From contig NC_081405.1 of assembly GCF_030272615.1 (NCBI RefSeq), positions 314,608,235 through 314,672,234 on the forward strand: a stretch of 64,000 nt of DNA, in the 5' to 3' direction. The translations under genes and the position numbers were made by a program. The DNA is from Cryptomeria japonica. Its lineage: Eukaryota; Streptophyta; Pinopsida; Cupressales; Cupressaceae. The notes under the pieces were generated by a model, which was given only the letters and a program-made list of their open reading frames with translations, was not told the origin of the DNA and did no database searches. Positions 42,915 to 55,248 of this stretch are shown here, piece by piece; the stretch's first letter is position 1, and the number at the start of each line of letters is the position of its first letter.

Positions 42915-45766
42915 ATTTTTGGTGATGTTTTTGCCTCTAAATCTCTGATCCAACTTGATCTCAAGGATATTCAGGCCAAAATCCAGGCTAATGGGTATAG
43001 TGAAGTCTCTATCACTTCTAAGAATGAGATATTATCTAAATATCATGATATCATTAAAAAATAAGAGATATTCTGGAAGCAACACTCTTGTTATTTGTGG
43101 CTTAAGGAAGGTGATAAGAATACAAGATTCTTTCATAGGTTTGCCATGAAACACAAGGTGGCCAATAGAATATAAAAAATGTCCATAGGGGGGACTCTAT
43201 CCTTTGAGAAATATGAAATAAAAAGGAAGCTAGATCCTATTTCTTGTCTCTCTTGTCAGTGGATTGCAATCTGGATAAAAGTGCCCAAGACTTATTCCTC
43301 GCTACTATCCCAAAGATGATTGGGAGAGACTAGAATACATTTCTCTCTATTATCCCTTCTAATGTTGAGATCAAGAAAGTTGTCTTTTCATTTGAAGATA
43401 ATAAAGCCCCTGGCTTGTATGACTTCCCGATGTTCAGTCATTTTGGCATATCATTAGCCAGGATATTGTTAAGGGTGTTAAAGAATTCTTTGGATTGAAG
43501 TTGCTTTTGAAAGAAATCAGTGCCACATTTTTGGTCCTTATGCCTAAGACCCTGGGAGCTGACTCTATGGAGCTTTTCAGACCGATTAGTCTATGCAATT
43601 CCTTTTACAAGATTATATCTAAGGTTCTCACCCTTAGATTTCCCTCCATTCTTATAGATATTATTTCTCCACACCAGACCGATTAGTCTATGTGATTCCT
43701 TTTACAAGATTATATCTAAGGTTCTCACCCTTAGATTTCCCTCCATTCTTATAGATATTATTTCTCCACACCAGACTAGATTCATTACAAGTAGGCAGAT
43801 TCTAGATTCCATCATATCATTCCATGAGGTTATTCACTCCGTCGAAGTCTCCAAAAACCAAGGTTTTTTTATGAAACTTGACATGTCGAAGGCTTCTGAT
43901 CGGGTGGATTGGTGCTTTCTTCTCAAAATCCTCAAAGATTTCAGATTTTGTGAGAGAGTGATTCAAATGATCTTCCAGTTGATCTCTACTCTCTCACTAT
44001 TGGTTATTATCAATGGCTCTCCTACCCCATTCTTCAAGTCATCAAGGGGTCCCAGACAAGGGGAACCTATATCTCCTATTTTGTTTGTTATCTTGGCTGA
44101 AAGTCTGAGTAGATATATCAGTAAACTTATTTATGAAGGTTAATTGAAAGGTGCCAGACCACCATCAACTGACAGGATCTGCTCCCATCCATAATTTGTC
44201 AAATCAGCTTACTCCCCTCTATCTACTTGGGTATCCCTCTGTGCAAAAAACCCCCTGAGACATTTTAAAGTACCTTGGTGGATAGATTCCACAAAAAATT
44301 ATTTGGCTGGAAAGGGGCCCTTCTGAGCCAAGCAAGGAAAATCCAATTATTAAAATCTTCCCTCTAGAATTCTGACCAAATTTGTTGATTGTATTGAAAA
44401 GATTCAAAAGTCTTTCCTCTGGTCAAGGGTTGAGGAGAGGAAAAATATATCTCTGATTACCTAGGAAAAAGTTTGTAGACCTAAAAAACTAGGTGGCCTT
44501 GGTATGAGAAACATAAAAACCATTAATAAAGCCTTTTTCACCAAACAAATATGGAGATTGTTTGGAAAAATAGTGAATGGAATTCAATCTAACAAGCCAA
44601 ATATATGCAACCTTGGATTTCTGTTACAATTTTTTTTAATTCCTATGATGCTCCTTCTAGTTCTGCTATTTAGAACAATGTTGTCCATTCTAAATGGGTC
44701 ACTGGATTAGGTAAAATATGGACTATTGGTAATGGCAAAAAAGTCAATTTTTGGGAGGATTCTTGGTTTTTGGAGGATTCCCTTTATCTCTGAGTGTAAG
44801 GACAGATTTGGTAGCAAGGTGGCTAATTATTGGAGGGATAAACAATGGGTGAATCTAAGTTCCATAGACCCAACCCTCACCCCTATTATGGTTTTGCTTA
44901 GTTCTATTTTGATTGACCCTCTTCTTGAAGATAAAATGATTTGGGCAGGAACTTCCTCTAGTAGTTATTCAGTGGCCTCTGTTTTTGTGTTGTTGTCCCA
45001 ATCTCTTGAACTTCCCCCTTGCTGGTCTTAAGCCTGGATTAGTGGTCTCACTTCCAAGATCAATATATTTTTTTGGATCCTTCTGCAAAATAAAATCCTT
45101 ACCTTTGATAATCTTTGCAAAAGAGGCTTCCATCTTCCAAATAGGTGCTAAGTTTGCCTAAATGAGAAAGAGAGTGTTAAACATATAGCTATCCAATTTC
45201 CTTTCTCCCATTCTATTTGGTCATAGATTTTGCAATTTTAGAACCTGAATTGGGTCTTTCCTGCTTCTATTCAAGAATGTTTCACTTGTTGGAGATCCCT
45301 TTCCTTGAACAATTCCATCAAATTTCTATGGGAGCTCACCCTACCTCATCTGGCTTGGGGAATCTGGAAAGAAAGGAACAATAGGATTTTCAGAGACTCC
45401 TACTCTCCTAAAGTGGTGTCTACTAAAATTAAGCAAGCCATTGTGGAAAATTTCAAAGTTGATAAAAAGCCTCTTCTTTTTACGAGCAAGGATTCAAAAA
45501 ATGGAATTTTTCTGCTTCCATAGATAGAGATGACAAGAACAATAAGAGAGAAATTAGTATGTGGTATTTTCCTCCGACTGGTTGGATCAAAGCTAATTTT
45601 GATGGGGCGGCCAAGGGAAAACCAGGGCTAACTGGGTGTGGGGGAGTGATAAGAAAAGAGGTTGGCTATTGTATTGTGGCTTTTTCACTCCCCATGGGAT
45701 GTTAGAATAACCACTTAGCCGAGGCCTTGGCTGCTTACCAAACACTTTCCCTTCTAAAATTGTTGG
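42915..45766 (+). mobile_element. L1-type LINE F, 3' part
   Basis: Continues ORF2 from the break at 28271: the EN-RT linker, reverse transcriptase, zinc-binding region and RNase H. It is cut at 45766 by the 5' LTR of gypsy B, so the LINE 3' end is not seen. Confidence 0.87.
42915..45766 (+). pseudogene. LINE F ORF2: linker, RT, zinc-binding and RNase H parts, broken
   Basis: Linker: FWKQHSCYLWLKEGDKNTRF near 43070. RT: LFRPISLCNSFYKIISKVL (43570), MKLDMSKASDRVDW (43871), SRGPRQGEPISPILFV (44040-44110). The stretch that should hold F/YADD is missing between about 44143 and 44200, so the active site is lost. Thumb: STYLGIPLCKK. Zinc-binding region: PKKLGGLGMRNIKTINKAFF (44480) and INIFFWILLQNK (45060). 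RNase H: GWIKANFDGAAKGKPGL near 45580, with its first Asp. A 97-bp tandem duplication (43580-43773) shifts the frame. Plant L1 elements with a C-terminal RNase H are known. Confidence 0.85.
43580..43773 (+). repeat. 97-bp tandem duplication in the LINE RT
   Basis: The unit from GACCGATTAGTCTATG to CTCCACACCA occurs twice head to tail, at 43580-43676 and 43677-43773. The two copies differ only at CA versus TG near base 17, so the duplication came after the LINE inserted. Because 97 is not a multiple of 3 it breaks the frame. Confidence 0.92.
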
Positions 45767-46179
45767 TGTAGTCACATAAATTTGTCCACTTAATTAAATA
45801 AATATTTAGTATTTATTTGAATATTTAACCATCAATCAATAAATAATTAAATTAATATTTAATTAATTAATCTTAACCCTCTTCTCCAATTAATTAAATA
45901 AATTATTCAATTTATTTGATTTAATTCACTTAACCAAATTCAGACCATTAATTAAATAAATAAATTATATTTGTTTAATTAAATCTTCTCACACATTTAA
46001 ATAAATTAATATTTATTTAAATCCCCCAAAATCTCATCTCTCACATTTAAATCAATTAACATTTATTTAAATCACCTTTATCCTCCACCAACTTGCATTT
46101 TCTTACAAATGCAAGTTGCCCAACTATTTTAAATAAATAAATTATTTATTTAAAATCCTATTTATCGTCACCCACTTGA

Positions 46180-46400
46180 AACCTTTAATGGTTTCCCTTA
46201 AAGTCTGCAAACTTAATGGCTTCCTTCTAGAATCTTCTCAAGCCTTTAATGATTTCCCTTAAAGTCTTCAAACTTAATGGCTTCCTTCTAGACTCTTCTC
46301 AAACCTTTAGTGGTTTCCTTTAAAGTCTTCAAACTCAATGATTCTTTCTAGAGTCTTCTTAAGCCTTTAAAGGTTTCCCTTAAAGTCTTCAAGCATTTAA
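46180..46400 (+). repeat. 60-bp tandem repeat in the gypsy B LTR
   Basis: About four units of the form CCTTTAATGGTTTCCCTTAAAGTCTTCAAACTTAATGGCTTCCTTCTAGA(C/G)TCTTCTCAAG with small changes. Related units are at 60960-61140 in the 3' LTR and 63830-63990 in the third LTR. The unit lies in U3, so it may affect promoter strength. Confidence 0.8.
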
Positions 46401-47160
46401 TTCTTTATCTTCCTTTTTCTCATATAAATAAATTAAAATTTATTTAAATAAAATCCAAAATTCACATTCACATTTAAATAAATTAATATTTATTTAAATA
46501 TCTACCCAAATGCAAATTACACCATTTAATTGAAATAAATGATTTTATTTTAATTAAAAAACCCAAAATTCCTCCCACTTGCATTCTCCTACAAAATCCA
46601 CTTGCATGCCTAAATCCCTTCTAGATTCTTCTAACTCCTTCTAATTATCCTAATCCTATCCTAATCATTGTCACATTCCTAAATAAAAGGAAGTCACTTC
46701 TCAAAAACCTCCAAAGTCTTCATTAGCCATTAAAGGCTCCATGTCTTCAAATGCTTAACCTCTAAAGTCTTCCAAACCATTAAAGGCTCTTACATAACCA
46801 TTTATGGTTAACTCACCTTTTACCTTTGGTTAGAGACTTTCCTCTAACTTAACCATCCTTTTGACTCATGGGTCTCTTCAAACCATTTATTTGTTTGACT
46901 AAGGTAACCATTTAACCCTTGCATATTCATTTATCCCTTGGATAAAAGGAATATCCATTAACCTAACCCTAACCCAACCCCCTAGGGTAACCGTCATGTC
47001 CCCTCAAGTATTTAATTCTCCTTATCTCTCCTCTCAAGCCTCCTCATGGTGACACTTGTCAACATGGGATTGGGTTGAAATTCTCACATGGATTGAATAT
47101 CTTTCAATCCTAACCCTTATTAAGATTGCTCAATCTTAACCCTTTATTTCCCCATTTCTT

Positions 47161-47170
47161 CTATAAATAG
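47161..47170 (+). promoter_or_regulatory. TATA box of the gypsy B LTR
   Basis: CTATAAATAG, present again at 61904-61913 in the 3' LTR. It is a strong plant TATA consensus and the likely promoter of the element RNA. Confidence 0.7.
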
Positions 47171-47582
47171 AACCCTTATCCTCAAGCAAAGAAGGAAGAA
47201 TTAGAGTATTCTTGTTATACTAGTATTAGCATAGATATTTTTCATAGCATCACTATCTACACTTGCATCGCATTTGTTCATCACATCCAACCATCTTGAA
47301 TCTCCATATGGCATCCATGGCTAATGTGAAAGGGTGAGAGCTACACTCATTTGGGGCTTGGAGAGGGGAGAAACAAGGGAGGAGCATCAAAAGGCATCAT
47401 GGAAGTATCTTAGGGAGGCTCTTCTCCTTTCTTTTGTTTTGTTAAATTTCTTTCATGTTTTTTGAAATCTCTTTTGATATGTTTGGAATGGTTTTTAGTT
47501 CTTTGTTTTGGTTTTATGGTTGAAACTAACTTATTAACATTGAACTTTATTGTTCCCTTGTCCCCATTTCCATGACATCATT

Positions 47583-47600
47583 TGGTGAACCCGATGTGAA
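47583..47600 (+). other. Primer-binding site of gypsy B
   Basis: TGGTGAACCCGATGTGAA, two bases after the LTR end. It differs from the site of A and C, so B uses a different tRNA primer. The tRNA was not assigned. Confidence 0.7.
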
Positions 47601-50600
47601 CCCAACACTTTTGTAACTTCAAAGATATTTTTTTAGGCTTGTGAGCCCACCATGGGCACTAACTTTTTTTTGAATGTTTTAGTTGCAGATTTTCTAATTT
47701 TTTTTTTGTGCAGGTTTTGGAAGGAGTTAGTTTAAAACATTTTAATTTCTTTGGTTTAAAACTTCATCTTTCTTGTTTTTCACAAAGGGATAAAAATAAC
47801 TTCACATTTTCTATTTGGTGCAACTAAAACAAACTCAACTTTTTCATTTGGTGCATAAAAAAAGAACTTCATCTTTCTTGTTTTTCATAAAGGGATAAAA
47901 TGAACTTCACATTTTCTATTTGGTGCAACTAAAACAAACTCAAGTTTTCATTTGGTGCATAACAAATGACTTCATATTTCTTTTTTTTCACAAATGGATA
48001 AAAAGAACTTCACATTTTCTATTTGGTGCAACTAAAACAAACTCAAATTTTCATTTGGTGCATAAAAAGAACCTCACATTTACCTTTTTTGCTACAAAGG
48101 CTACACGACTTTATATTTGTTGACCAGGTTTTGCTTTCCAAAAGTTTGTGAAGTGTCAAAAATTTTGAATTTTGAAAGTTAAAAAGAACACCATATCTAT
48201 TGGAGCAATATCTCCAAATAGTTAGATAACATTGCAATGATGAGTTAAAAAGAACAAGTGTCTTTTGTGTTTGGCACACTTCTGCAAAAATTTTGTTGAG
48301 TGGTCCTACTTCTAACACACACTATCCTCTCCCTTGGCTTTCGTGGTCCTAGGTGCAAGAGAAAAGTGTTAGTAACACTCAAAGTTTATTTTTTTAAGAG
48401 AGGCTTGCCAAGAGACACATCACTCTTGGGAATGGCCTCACGTGGTAAATCCTTCGAGCCGCTATAGAAATCAGGTGTGAGTGAAAGTTGTAGCCTTGGG
48501 TATAGTTGTTCCTACAATATAACTTGCCGAAAGGACAAATGGGCCCCACCACAAGTTACAATGCTCTTAAGTGAGTCACTGCATAATGAACTTATGTCCA
48601 AAGATATCAAAAATTACTAAACACCTTTATGTAGTAGCCCACCCATTCTATGGATTGAGGATATTTGTGAGAAGTTCAGTGCAAGAGCATAGAAGGGTGA
48701 ACTCACAAAGCTGGTTCCCACTTTTTGGTACGATCTGATTTTTGCTGAAATCGTACATTTAAAAAAAATAATAACGATTTAAGCTTTAAGAGGTCCCATT
48801 TTAAGTAATTAATTGAAGAGAGTTAAATCAAAGGCTCTTAGATCAAAATTTATTGGATAGAACCTTTCTACTTCTAAATCATACTTGCAATGGAGTCTCC
48901 TTTGCATCTATCAAATGCTGATAAAAAACCAATTTTACATTAGCTTTTGGGGGGTCAAATTAATTCATTTAAAAGTTTTTTTTTAAAAAGTATTTAGTCC
49001 TTATTATAAGATTTCCAAGTAGTATAACAATTAATATATTTAATTTCATTAATATATTTTTATTTTATTTCTAATGACTGTAGGTTTTTCACCAAACATG
49101 AACTTCTTTGTTCAATGCATTGGGAAAAATAGTAAACTTATTCAAATAAATTCTGAAAAATATCTATGCACTAGGTATTGATGTTTTCTTCTAACAAAAA
49201 AAAGAAAATTGAATTTTGATATATATAGAACAAGTTATGTGTTCAAATGTACACCTATATCTAAATTATAATTAGTTGAACTTCAAAACTTAATAAAATG
49301 AAAAATATTCAACATATCACTATCAAACCAACTGCATGCCCTGGGTATTGATGTTACAAACCAAAATTCAAAAGAATTAATCTTTTAACATTTATAGAAA
49401 AAAATTATGCGTTTCGGGATACACATCACTCTTAAAAAATGTTGTTTGCTATAAAAAACTACTTTTTGAGGGAGATGGAAAAATCAATTAAATTTTATTC
49501 AAACAAATTTGAAAAAAATATATTTAGAATCTACAAACAAGATGTTAAAAATCACTAGTTTATATCATCTTCAAATTCTTAACGGTTTAAAAGTTATAGG
49601 TGTCGGAAAGTGAAGGTTTTTGTCAAAATATTCATATAAGTGTCAAAAGTGGTCAAAAAGTGGGAACCAGTATTGTGAGTTCACCTAGAAGGTTTTTCTC
49701 CCAAGATACTCACCATACATATTTCCTTGAGTAGAAACATATCTTTTTGAAAGGTTACTTGTAGCCTGATAAAAGTGGTGACTCCTCCACCATAGGGATC
49801 ATCTATTTTTTATGCTCGTGCAAGAATTAGTATATCACATCCTTACCTCCCATGGTGGGATTCATAAGGTATGTAGTACCAAAGTTGAAGAAATATCAAG
49901 ATGTGGGCTAAAATTATCGCAATTGGCCATTTGACCTTAGGGATAAAAAACGTTTGAGGTGTCTTCATTTTGTGTCAAGACCAGTGATAAACTGAGCCGA
50001 CTTCAGGCTTTTTGGAAAAACATACTCAAAAAAATTTAGAAAGAAAGGGTCATAAAAAGTCCAAAGATTGGGTTGATCTAGACCCACACTTATTTGTGCC
50101 TTTTGAGGCAACATTCTTGTGTTTGTGTGCTTGCTTTGTTTTCTTGTCAAAGAAAAATCAAAAACAAATTCCAAAACAAGTATTCATCCAACACAAAAGT
50201 TTTCAAAACACCAACATTTGGCAAAAAATCAAAAACAAAGTGCAAAAATAAAGTATCAAACTATATGACCATTCTTCACATTTTGAGAAGAAAGAATCTT
50301 CATCAATGTATCAACTTCAAGAAAAGACCATTGAGCTCAAAGGATTTCATCAAAAGAAGGAATTTCTTCTATCTTAATAGACAAATCTTTGTCTCCCATA
50401 TAACCTTCTTACGTCACATGTGTCTATATCTTCAAGGAAAGTCAAATGAGTTTGATCAAGAGTCTTTAAACCGCAGATCTTTCACTCAATATAGAGATTT
50501 GAGTTATCATAAAAAAAAACAAGGCAAAATCAATCATGCCTTCTTTCTAGAAATTTGCATCACATATAACTCAGCTAGGGAAGAACCACCAAGCCCTGAA

Positions 50601-51072
50601 AGAGAAGAGGAAGAGTTTGTTCCTTTTGTAACACAGAGTTTTTATTGAAGTTAACATTTCATCCATTCACACATCATCAATTCATTCCAACTCTCAAAAC
50701 ATAAAGAGGTTTTGTCCTAAGTTCTCTTTCGATATTTCTTGAATCAAACACAACACATCACTTTTTAGAGTGTCTCTACATCTAGGATAAACTCATCCTA
50801 AGAGGCATTTCTACATAGGTTAACACTAGTCTATGAGTGCATCCTCTCATTACTAGGTAGTTAGGTTTGTAACACATCTCAGGCCTCTCTAAACCTTATC
50901 ATATCAAACATTGTCAAACAAACACAACAAGCAATTCATAGAAGGACTTTGGTAACATCTACCTTTAGTTCTAGAGATCCATATGCAAAACACTTCACCA
51001 AACATTTATCTCTCATTTCATCACCAACTCATCATCATTTTCACAAAACTTCAACAACAACTTTAAAAAAAA
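47601..51072 (+). other. Long leader of gypsy B
   Basis: About 3.5 kb with no recognised protein. It opens with a tandem repeat (47760-48075). An open frame at 50268-50648 encodes a basic protein with an acidic end (SAREEPPSPEREEEEF); Ogre-type elements can carry an extra ORF before gag, so it might be one, but I see no domain. The remaining sequence has no structure that I recognise. Confidence 0.6.
47760..48075 (+). repeat. Tandem repeat of about 100 bp, three copies, in leader of B
   Basis: Units begin near 47760, 47867 and 47967: ACTTCATCTTTCTTGTTTTTCA, AAAGGGATAAAA, ACTTCACATTTTCTATTTGG, TGCAACTAAAACAAACTCAA, TTTTCATTTGGTGCATAA. A short piece inside each unit, (T/C)ATTTGGTGCA, is itself repeated. 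Confidence 0.85.
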
Positions 51073-53443
51073 ATGGCTCAAACCAAATCAAGATCTAGAC
51101 AACTAGAAATTGAGGAAGAAGAGGAGGAAAATCTCAATGAATTCCAAGAAGCTCTTGGAGGAAACCCAAATGATGAAAATCCAAGTGCTCCTACTCCTGC
51201 AGCAATAGAAAGGGCACAACACAACCCTCTCTTTAATCAACTTTTTGACAAAATACTCAGGAACAACACTGATGCTCACTTTTTAAGACTTGCCAAAGAG
51301 GGAGCCAAATTATCCTCTGATTTTGATAATGCACAATTAAGGCAAGCATCAGAATGATAAAGTCGTAATGAGGATGAAAGAGGTCAGGATCACATCAGAT
51401 ACAATCTTCATCAAGGAAATCCCCCACCTCCTCCTCCTCCAAACAATGTTGACTTGTTGTGGCAACAAGTCAAGAATTTAGCCCAACAACACCATAGTGG
51501 TGTGAAAACAAACCAATTTTCACTTAATGATATTTGTCCCTATCCCTTTGATAGGAACCTGCATACGCCATCTTTTCCATGAGGGTTTGAAACACCTAAG
51601 TTCAAAAAGTATCAAGGAAAAGGAGACCCTCACGATCATGTTAGAGAATTTCATTCAACTTGCCTAGAAGTGGCATATGAGGACACATACCTAATGTGAA
51701 TCTTTCCCCAAAGTTTGGGAGGAACAACCACATCATGGTTTTCCCGACTACCAGGCGGCATTAGGACATTCAAAGAACTAGTCCAAAAATTCCTTGCACA
51801 TTACTCACATAGCATTGAACGTGATATCACCATGGGTGATTTGTGTAACACTAAGCAAAAACCAGGAGAACTATTTTCAATTTTCCTGCAACGATGGTGT
51901 GAAATGTCTAGTAGATGTTCTCTTCAGTTACCTGAACAAGAACTAGTGGAAATATTTATTTCCAACTTGAATGAAGAAATAGAATTTCACCTAGACATGA
52001 AAGGCACAGAATCCTTCAATGACATGATCACCAAGGGTTTAAAATGTGAATGGGACCTCATGAAAAAGGGGCTTATCAAAATATACAATGAACCAAAGGA
52101 TGACCCTCGGCTATGCTTCAATAGTGATAAACCTAACTTTTGGAACAAAAACAAAAACATCATCAATGAAGGGGTTGTAGATGCAAGGACTATCAAGAGT
52201 GCATAACTTGTGGTCCGATTTTTTGGGCAAAACCCCCACCCAAGAATAACATAGTTGCTCCCCCAAATCAAGGACGGAATGTACCTCAAGAGGAACCCAG
52301 ACAACGGCAGCAAAATTTTAAACCAAAACGTACATACACTCCCTTAGGGGAACATATTGAAACGGTGTTATGTCAGTTGGTTTCTCAAAATCTGGCGACC
52401 TTACCAAAGACATCAAATTACAAACCTCGGGTCAAACCTTCATGGTGGAGGGATAATGAACATTGTGACTTCCATCAAGGGAAAGGGCATAAAACAAGCA
52501 ATTGTCACATATTGAAAAATCTTATTCAGGATCTTATTGACCGAGGTGAGATTGAAATTGAAGGACACAACCCAAAAATGACAAACAATGATCATCTTAT
52601 GTTTAAAAATCCACTCCCATCGCAAGATCAAAGGGGTCCTTCCACTTCAAGGAGAAACACAGATACCACTGATTATACGTGAGCCGCCTATAATTACACT
52701 GTGAATCACCTATATGATGCCAATAAACAAATTGCAACCATTACCATCAAAAATCCAAACTCTACCTGCAATGTTGTTACATGTCACGACAAGATCACCA
52801 TTAAAGCAGCTCCACAAGGCACACCTTCCATCCCAAAGCAGTATAACCTTATGGAACAGTTAGACAAGATGCTTGCACTTATATCTATCATAGAGATTTT
52901 GCGTCTATCCCCATCTCATAAAACAATCTTGGATCAAGCTCTCTAAGAGGCGTCACTCCCTGTAAATCTAAATACAAATCAATTCCAAGCTATCGTTGGT
53001 AATCTGAGATCATCACCATGTCTCACTTTCTCTGAAAGTGACAATACATCCTTCCAACAACCTCATAACGCCTCACTCCATATTGAAGGATTTATCAACC
53101 AATGCAAGATCAAGTGAGTCTTGATTGGCAATGGAGCAGACCTAAATATCTATACATTACAATTGGTCACAACATTGGGATATGCAATTGAATCAGTGGA
53201 TCCCCACAAAAAGATAACCATAAAAGCATATGATGATGCAGAGCGTTCATCTAAAGGAGCAGTTGTGTTACCAATCCGAGTGGGCCTAGTGGTGAAGAAC
53301 ATCATATGTCAAGTTCTGGACCTTCCTCTGCCATATAATTTATTAGTAGGAAGACCTTGGATACACGCCATGCAACCTATTCCATACACCTACCACCAAT
53401 GTATAAAGTTCCCTCATAACGGTTTAGAAATTACAATCAAGTG
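51073..53443 (+). pseudogene. gag and protease of gypsy B, broken
   Basis: Starts MAQTKSRSRQLEIEEEEEEN and has stops near 51355, 51580, 51698, 52204, 52945 and 53115 plus shifts. The capsid region reads CPYPFDRN, GFETPKFKKYQGKGDPHDHV, SWFSRLPGG, LCNTKQKPGE and FLQRWCEM. The knuckle HCDFHQGKGHKTSNCHILK is near 52460 (C-x2-H-x4-H-x4-C). The protease near 53120 reads VLIGNGADLNIYTL where A has LIDGGAGLN, so the catalytic Asp is replaced by Gly and the enzyme is dead. The C-terminal protease part is LPYNLLVGRPWIHAM. Confidence 0.85.
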
Positions 53444-53658
53444 ATGGAAAACCTTTTGCATATCCTCACAATATAAATCATCAACCAGAGATTACAGTTC
53501 CCAACAATGGAGAAGCTATCCCATCCACATCATATGTAAGTCCAGCCTCTCTTTCCAGTTCAAACACCACTATACCCAAGCAAGAGAAGCTCAAGATGAA
53601 AATGGTAGAGGAAGGTCCTGGAGAGTACAACCTAAGCTAACTCTTTTATGTTTGACAA

Positions 53659-54453
53659 ATGCCCACTTCTCCTAGAACTCATGGTAAACCTCAACAGTTA
53701 CATCAAACACCAATAGGCAAGCCAGCATGCACTTTGATGCCTTTTATTGTTGAAAAGAGTCAAGAAGAAGAGACCAGAGATGAGGACTTAGCAAAATGGA
53801 TCTATAAAGATCCTATCACCACAAACATCCCACAAGTTAAGCTTCCCATAGATCAATATGGAAAAGGCCTTCTCATTATGCAAAGAATGGGTTATGATGG
53901 TCAAAGTGCCTTGGGACCTTGCAAGCAAGAACGACATGAGCCGTTGCAGCCAGAATTAAAGCCCAAAGATAACACGGGACTAGGCTTTCAAAAGGAGATC
54001 CTACCTAAGCTCAGATTCAAAGGGAAACCCAACAAACCTATATATCAGCCTAATACAAACATAAATAGGACACCTTTGATTATATCAGCAGCACCACAAA
54101 TCGTAGCAACTGCCCCACTGAGGCTAAAACTCCTAGCAATACTATCTACAACACCAATCATCCCACCAATCAAACCAACAATCCCATCTGTAGCAGCAAT
54201 GACATCAATAGCACCAATAACAACAACAACTATATCAGAACCCATAGTAGTATCGACAACACTAGCAATTCTAGCAAAAGCAGAAGAGTCAACAACACCG
54301 ATACTCCTTGTATCAAATTCACCGATCCCCATAATCCTTCCTAGAACACTGGTCATTCCGTCTACAAAGATACATCAGTCGCTCACACGTGCAATGTTTA
54401 AATCCAATGATATCCTGGTAAGGTATAGTAATCGGATACTGGAAAGTGACTAA
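53659..54453 (+). pseudogene. Linker protein segment with G-patch, between protease and RT of B
   Basis: An open stretch of 264 codons. Residues about 66-115 match a G-patch: YGKGLLIMQRMGYDGQSALG, then NTGLGF. A G-patch binds RNA and is found next to protease in some retroelements and retroviruses. The second half is a low-complexity run of I, T, P and A. It is flanked by stops on both sides and would have been part of the Pol polyprotein. Confidence 0.65.
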
Positions 54454-55248
54454 GAGACCGACTCACATGAGTGGGAATTTGATTTAGTACATCTTAATAC
54501 TTCAGATGAGGAAGATGCATCACCCCCTCCACCTCACAAAGAAATCCCTGTTTATGGAGAAGCGCAGATTAAAACCTCTTGGGTTCCTGAACTAGAAACA
54601 TCTTCCACAGACACTATGTCACATCCTACGCCTGATTCTGACAAGGAGCGTACCATTAACAACCTTCACCACAATGTCTTAACCCTCACTGAAACATATT
54701 CTAAACTAAACCTGATCGATGAGGTAATGCCCATTATCCATACTGAACTCATCGAATGGAACCAATCTAACCTACCATGCCTTGACCACTTCCAAAATGA
54801 TGAGGCAATCATTGACTTTTTGGAACTATGAGATAACATACCAAGCGGGGATCACAAAGTTGGATTCACCATTGAACTTAATAGCGCAGCATACTTTGGG
54901 GTGGATGCCAAACCTTTCAGCTGCAAAAATATAACAATAAAACATGGATCTTCTAGTGAAAACCACACTGTGGCACTATTTGATCCCACAAAAGTCAAAA
55001 GAAAGAGCATATCCAATGGTGAAAACCTCTCTCAGGCACCTGAGGATGAAAGGTTTGACATTGTCCCCTCTAGTACACAGCATGAACGATCAAGAATCCT
55101 TATTGAGGAAACAAAAGAATACAACATGGGGACTCCTAAAACTCCTCACCACATACATCTGGCATCCCTTTTAACTCCAGAGGAATAGCCTAAGTTTGTC
55201 AAATTTTTCCAGAAGCACCAGATCAACTTCGCATGGTCATATGGGAAC
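54454..55248 (+). pseudogene. Protease-RT spacer of gypsy B, low conservation
   Basis: Several short open pieces (54616-54831, 54901-55188) in the polyprotein direction. They are acidic and polar with no named domain. From about 55190 the RT N-terminal signature begins (FFQKHQINFAWSYGNMLGLD). Confidence 0.5.

Larger units (their letters stand above)
45767..47580 (+). repeat. 5' LTR of gypsy B
   Basis: An 1814-bp LTR that starts TGTAGTCACATAAATT and ends CCATGACATCA. It opens with repeated TTAATTAAATAAATAAA tracts and has an internal 60-bp tandem repeat and a TATA box. Confidence 0.92.
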
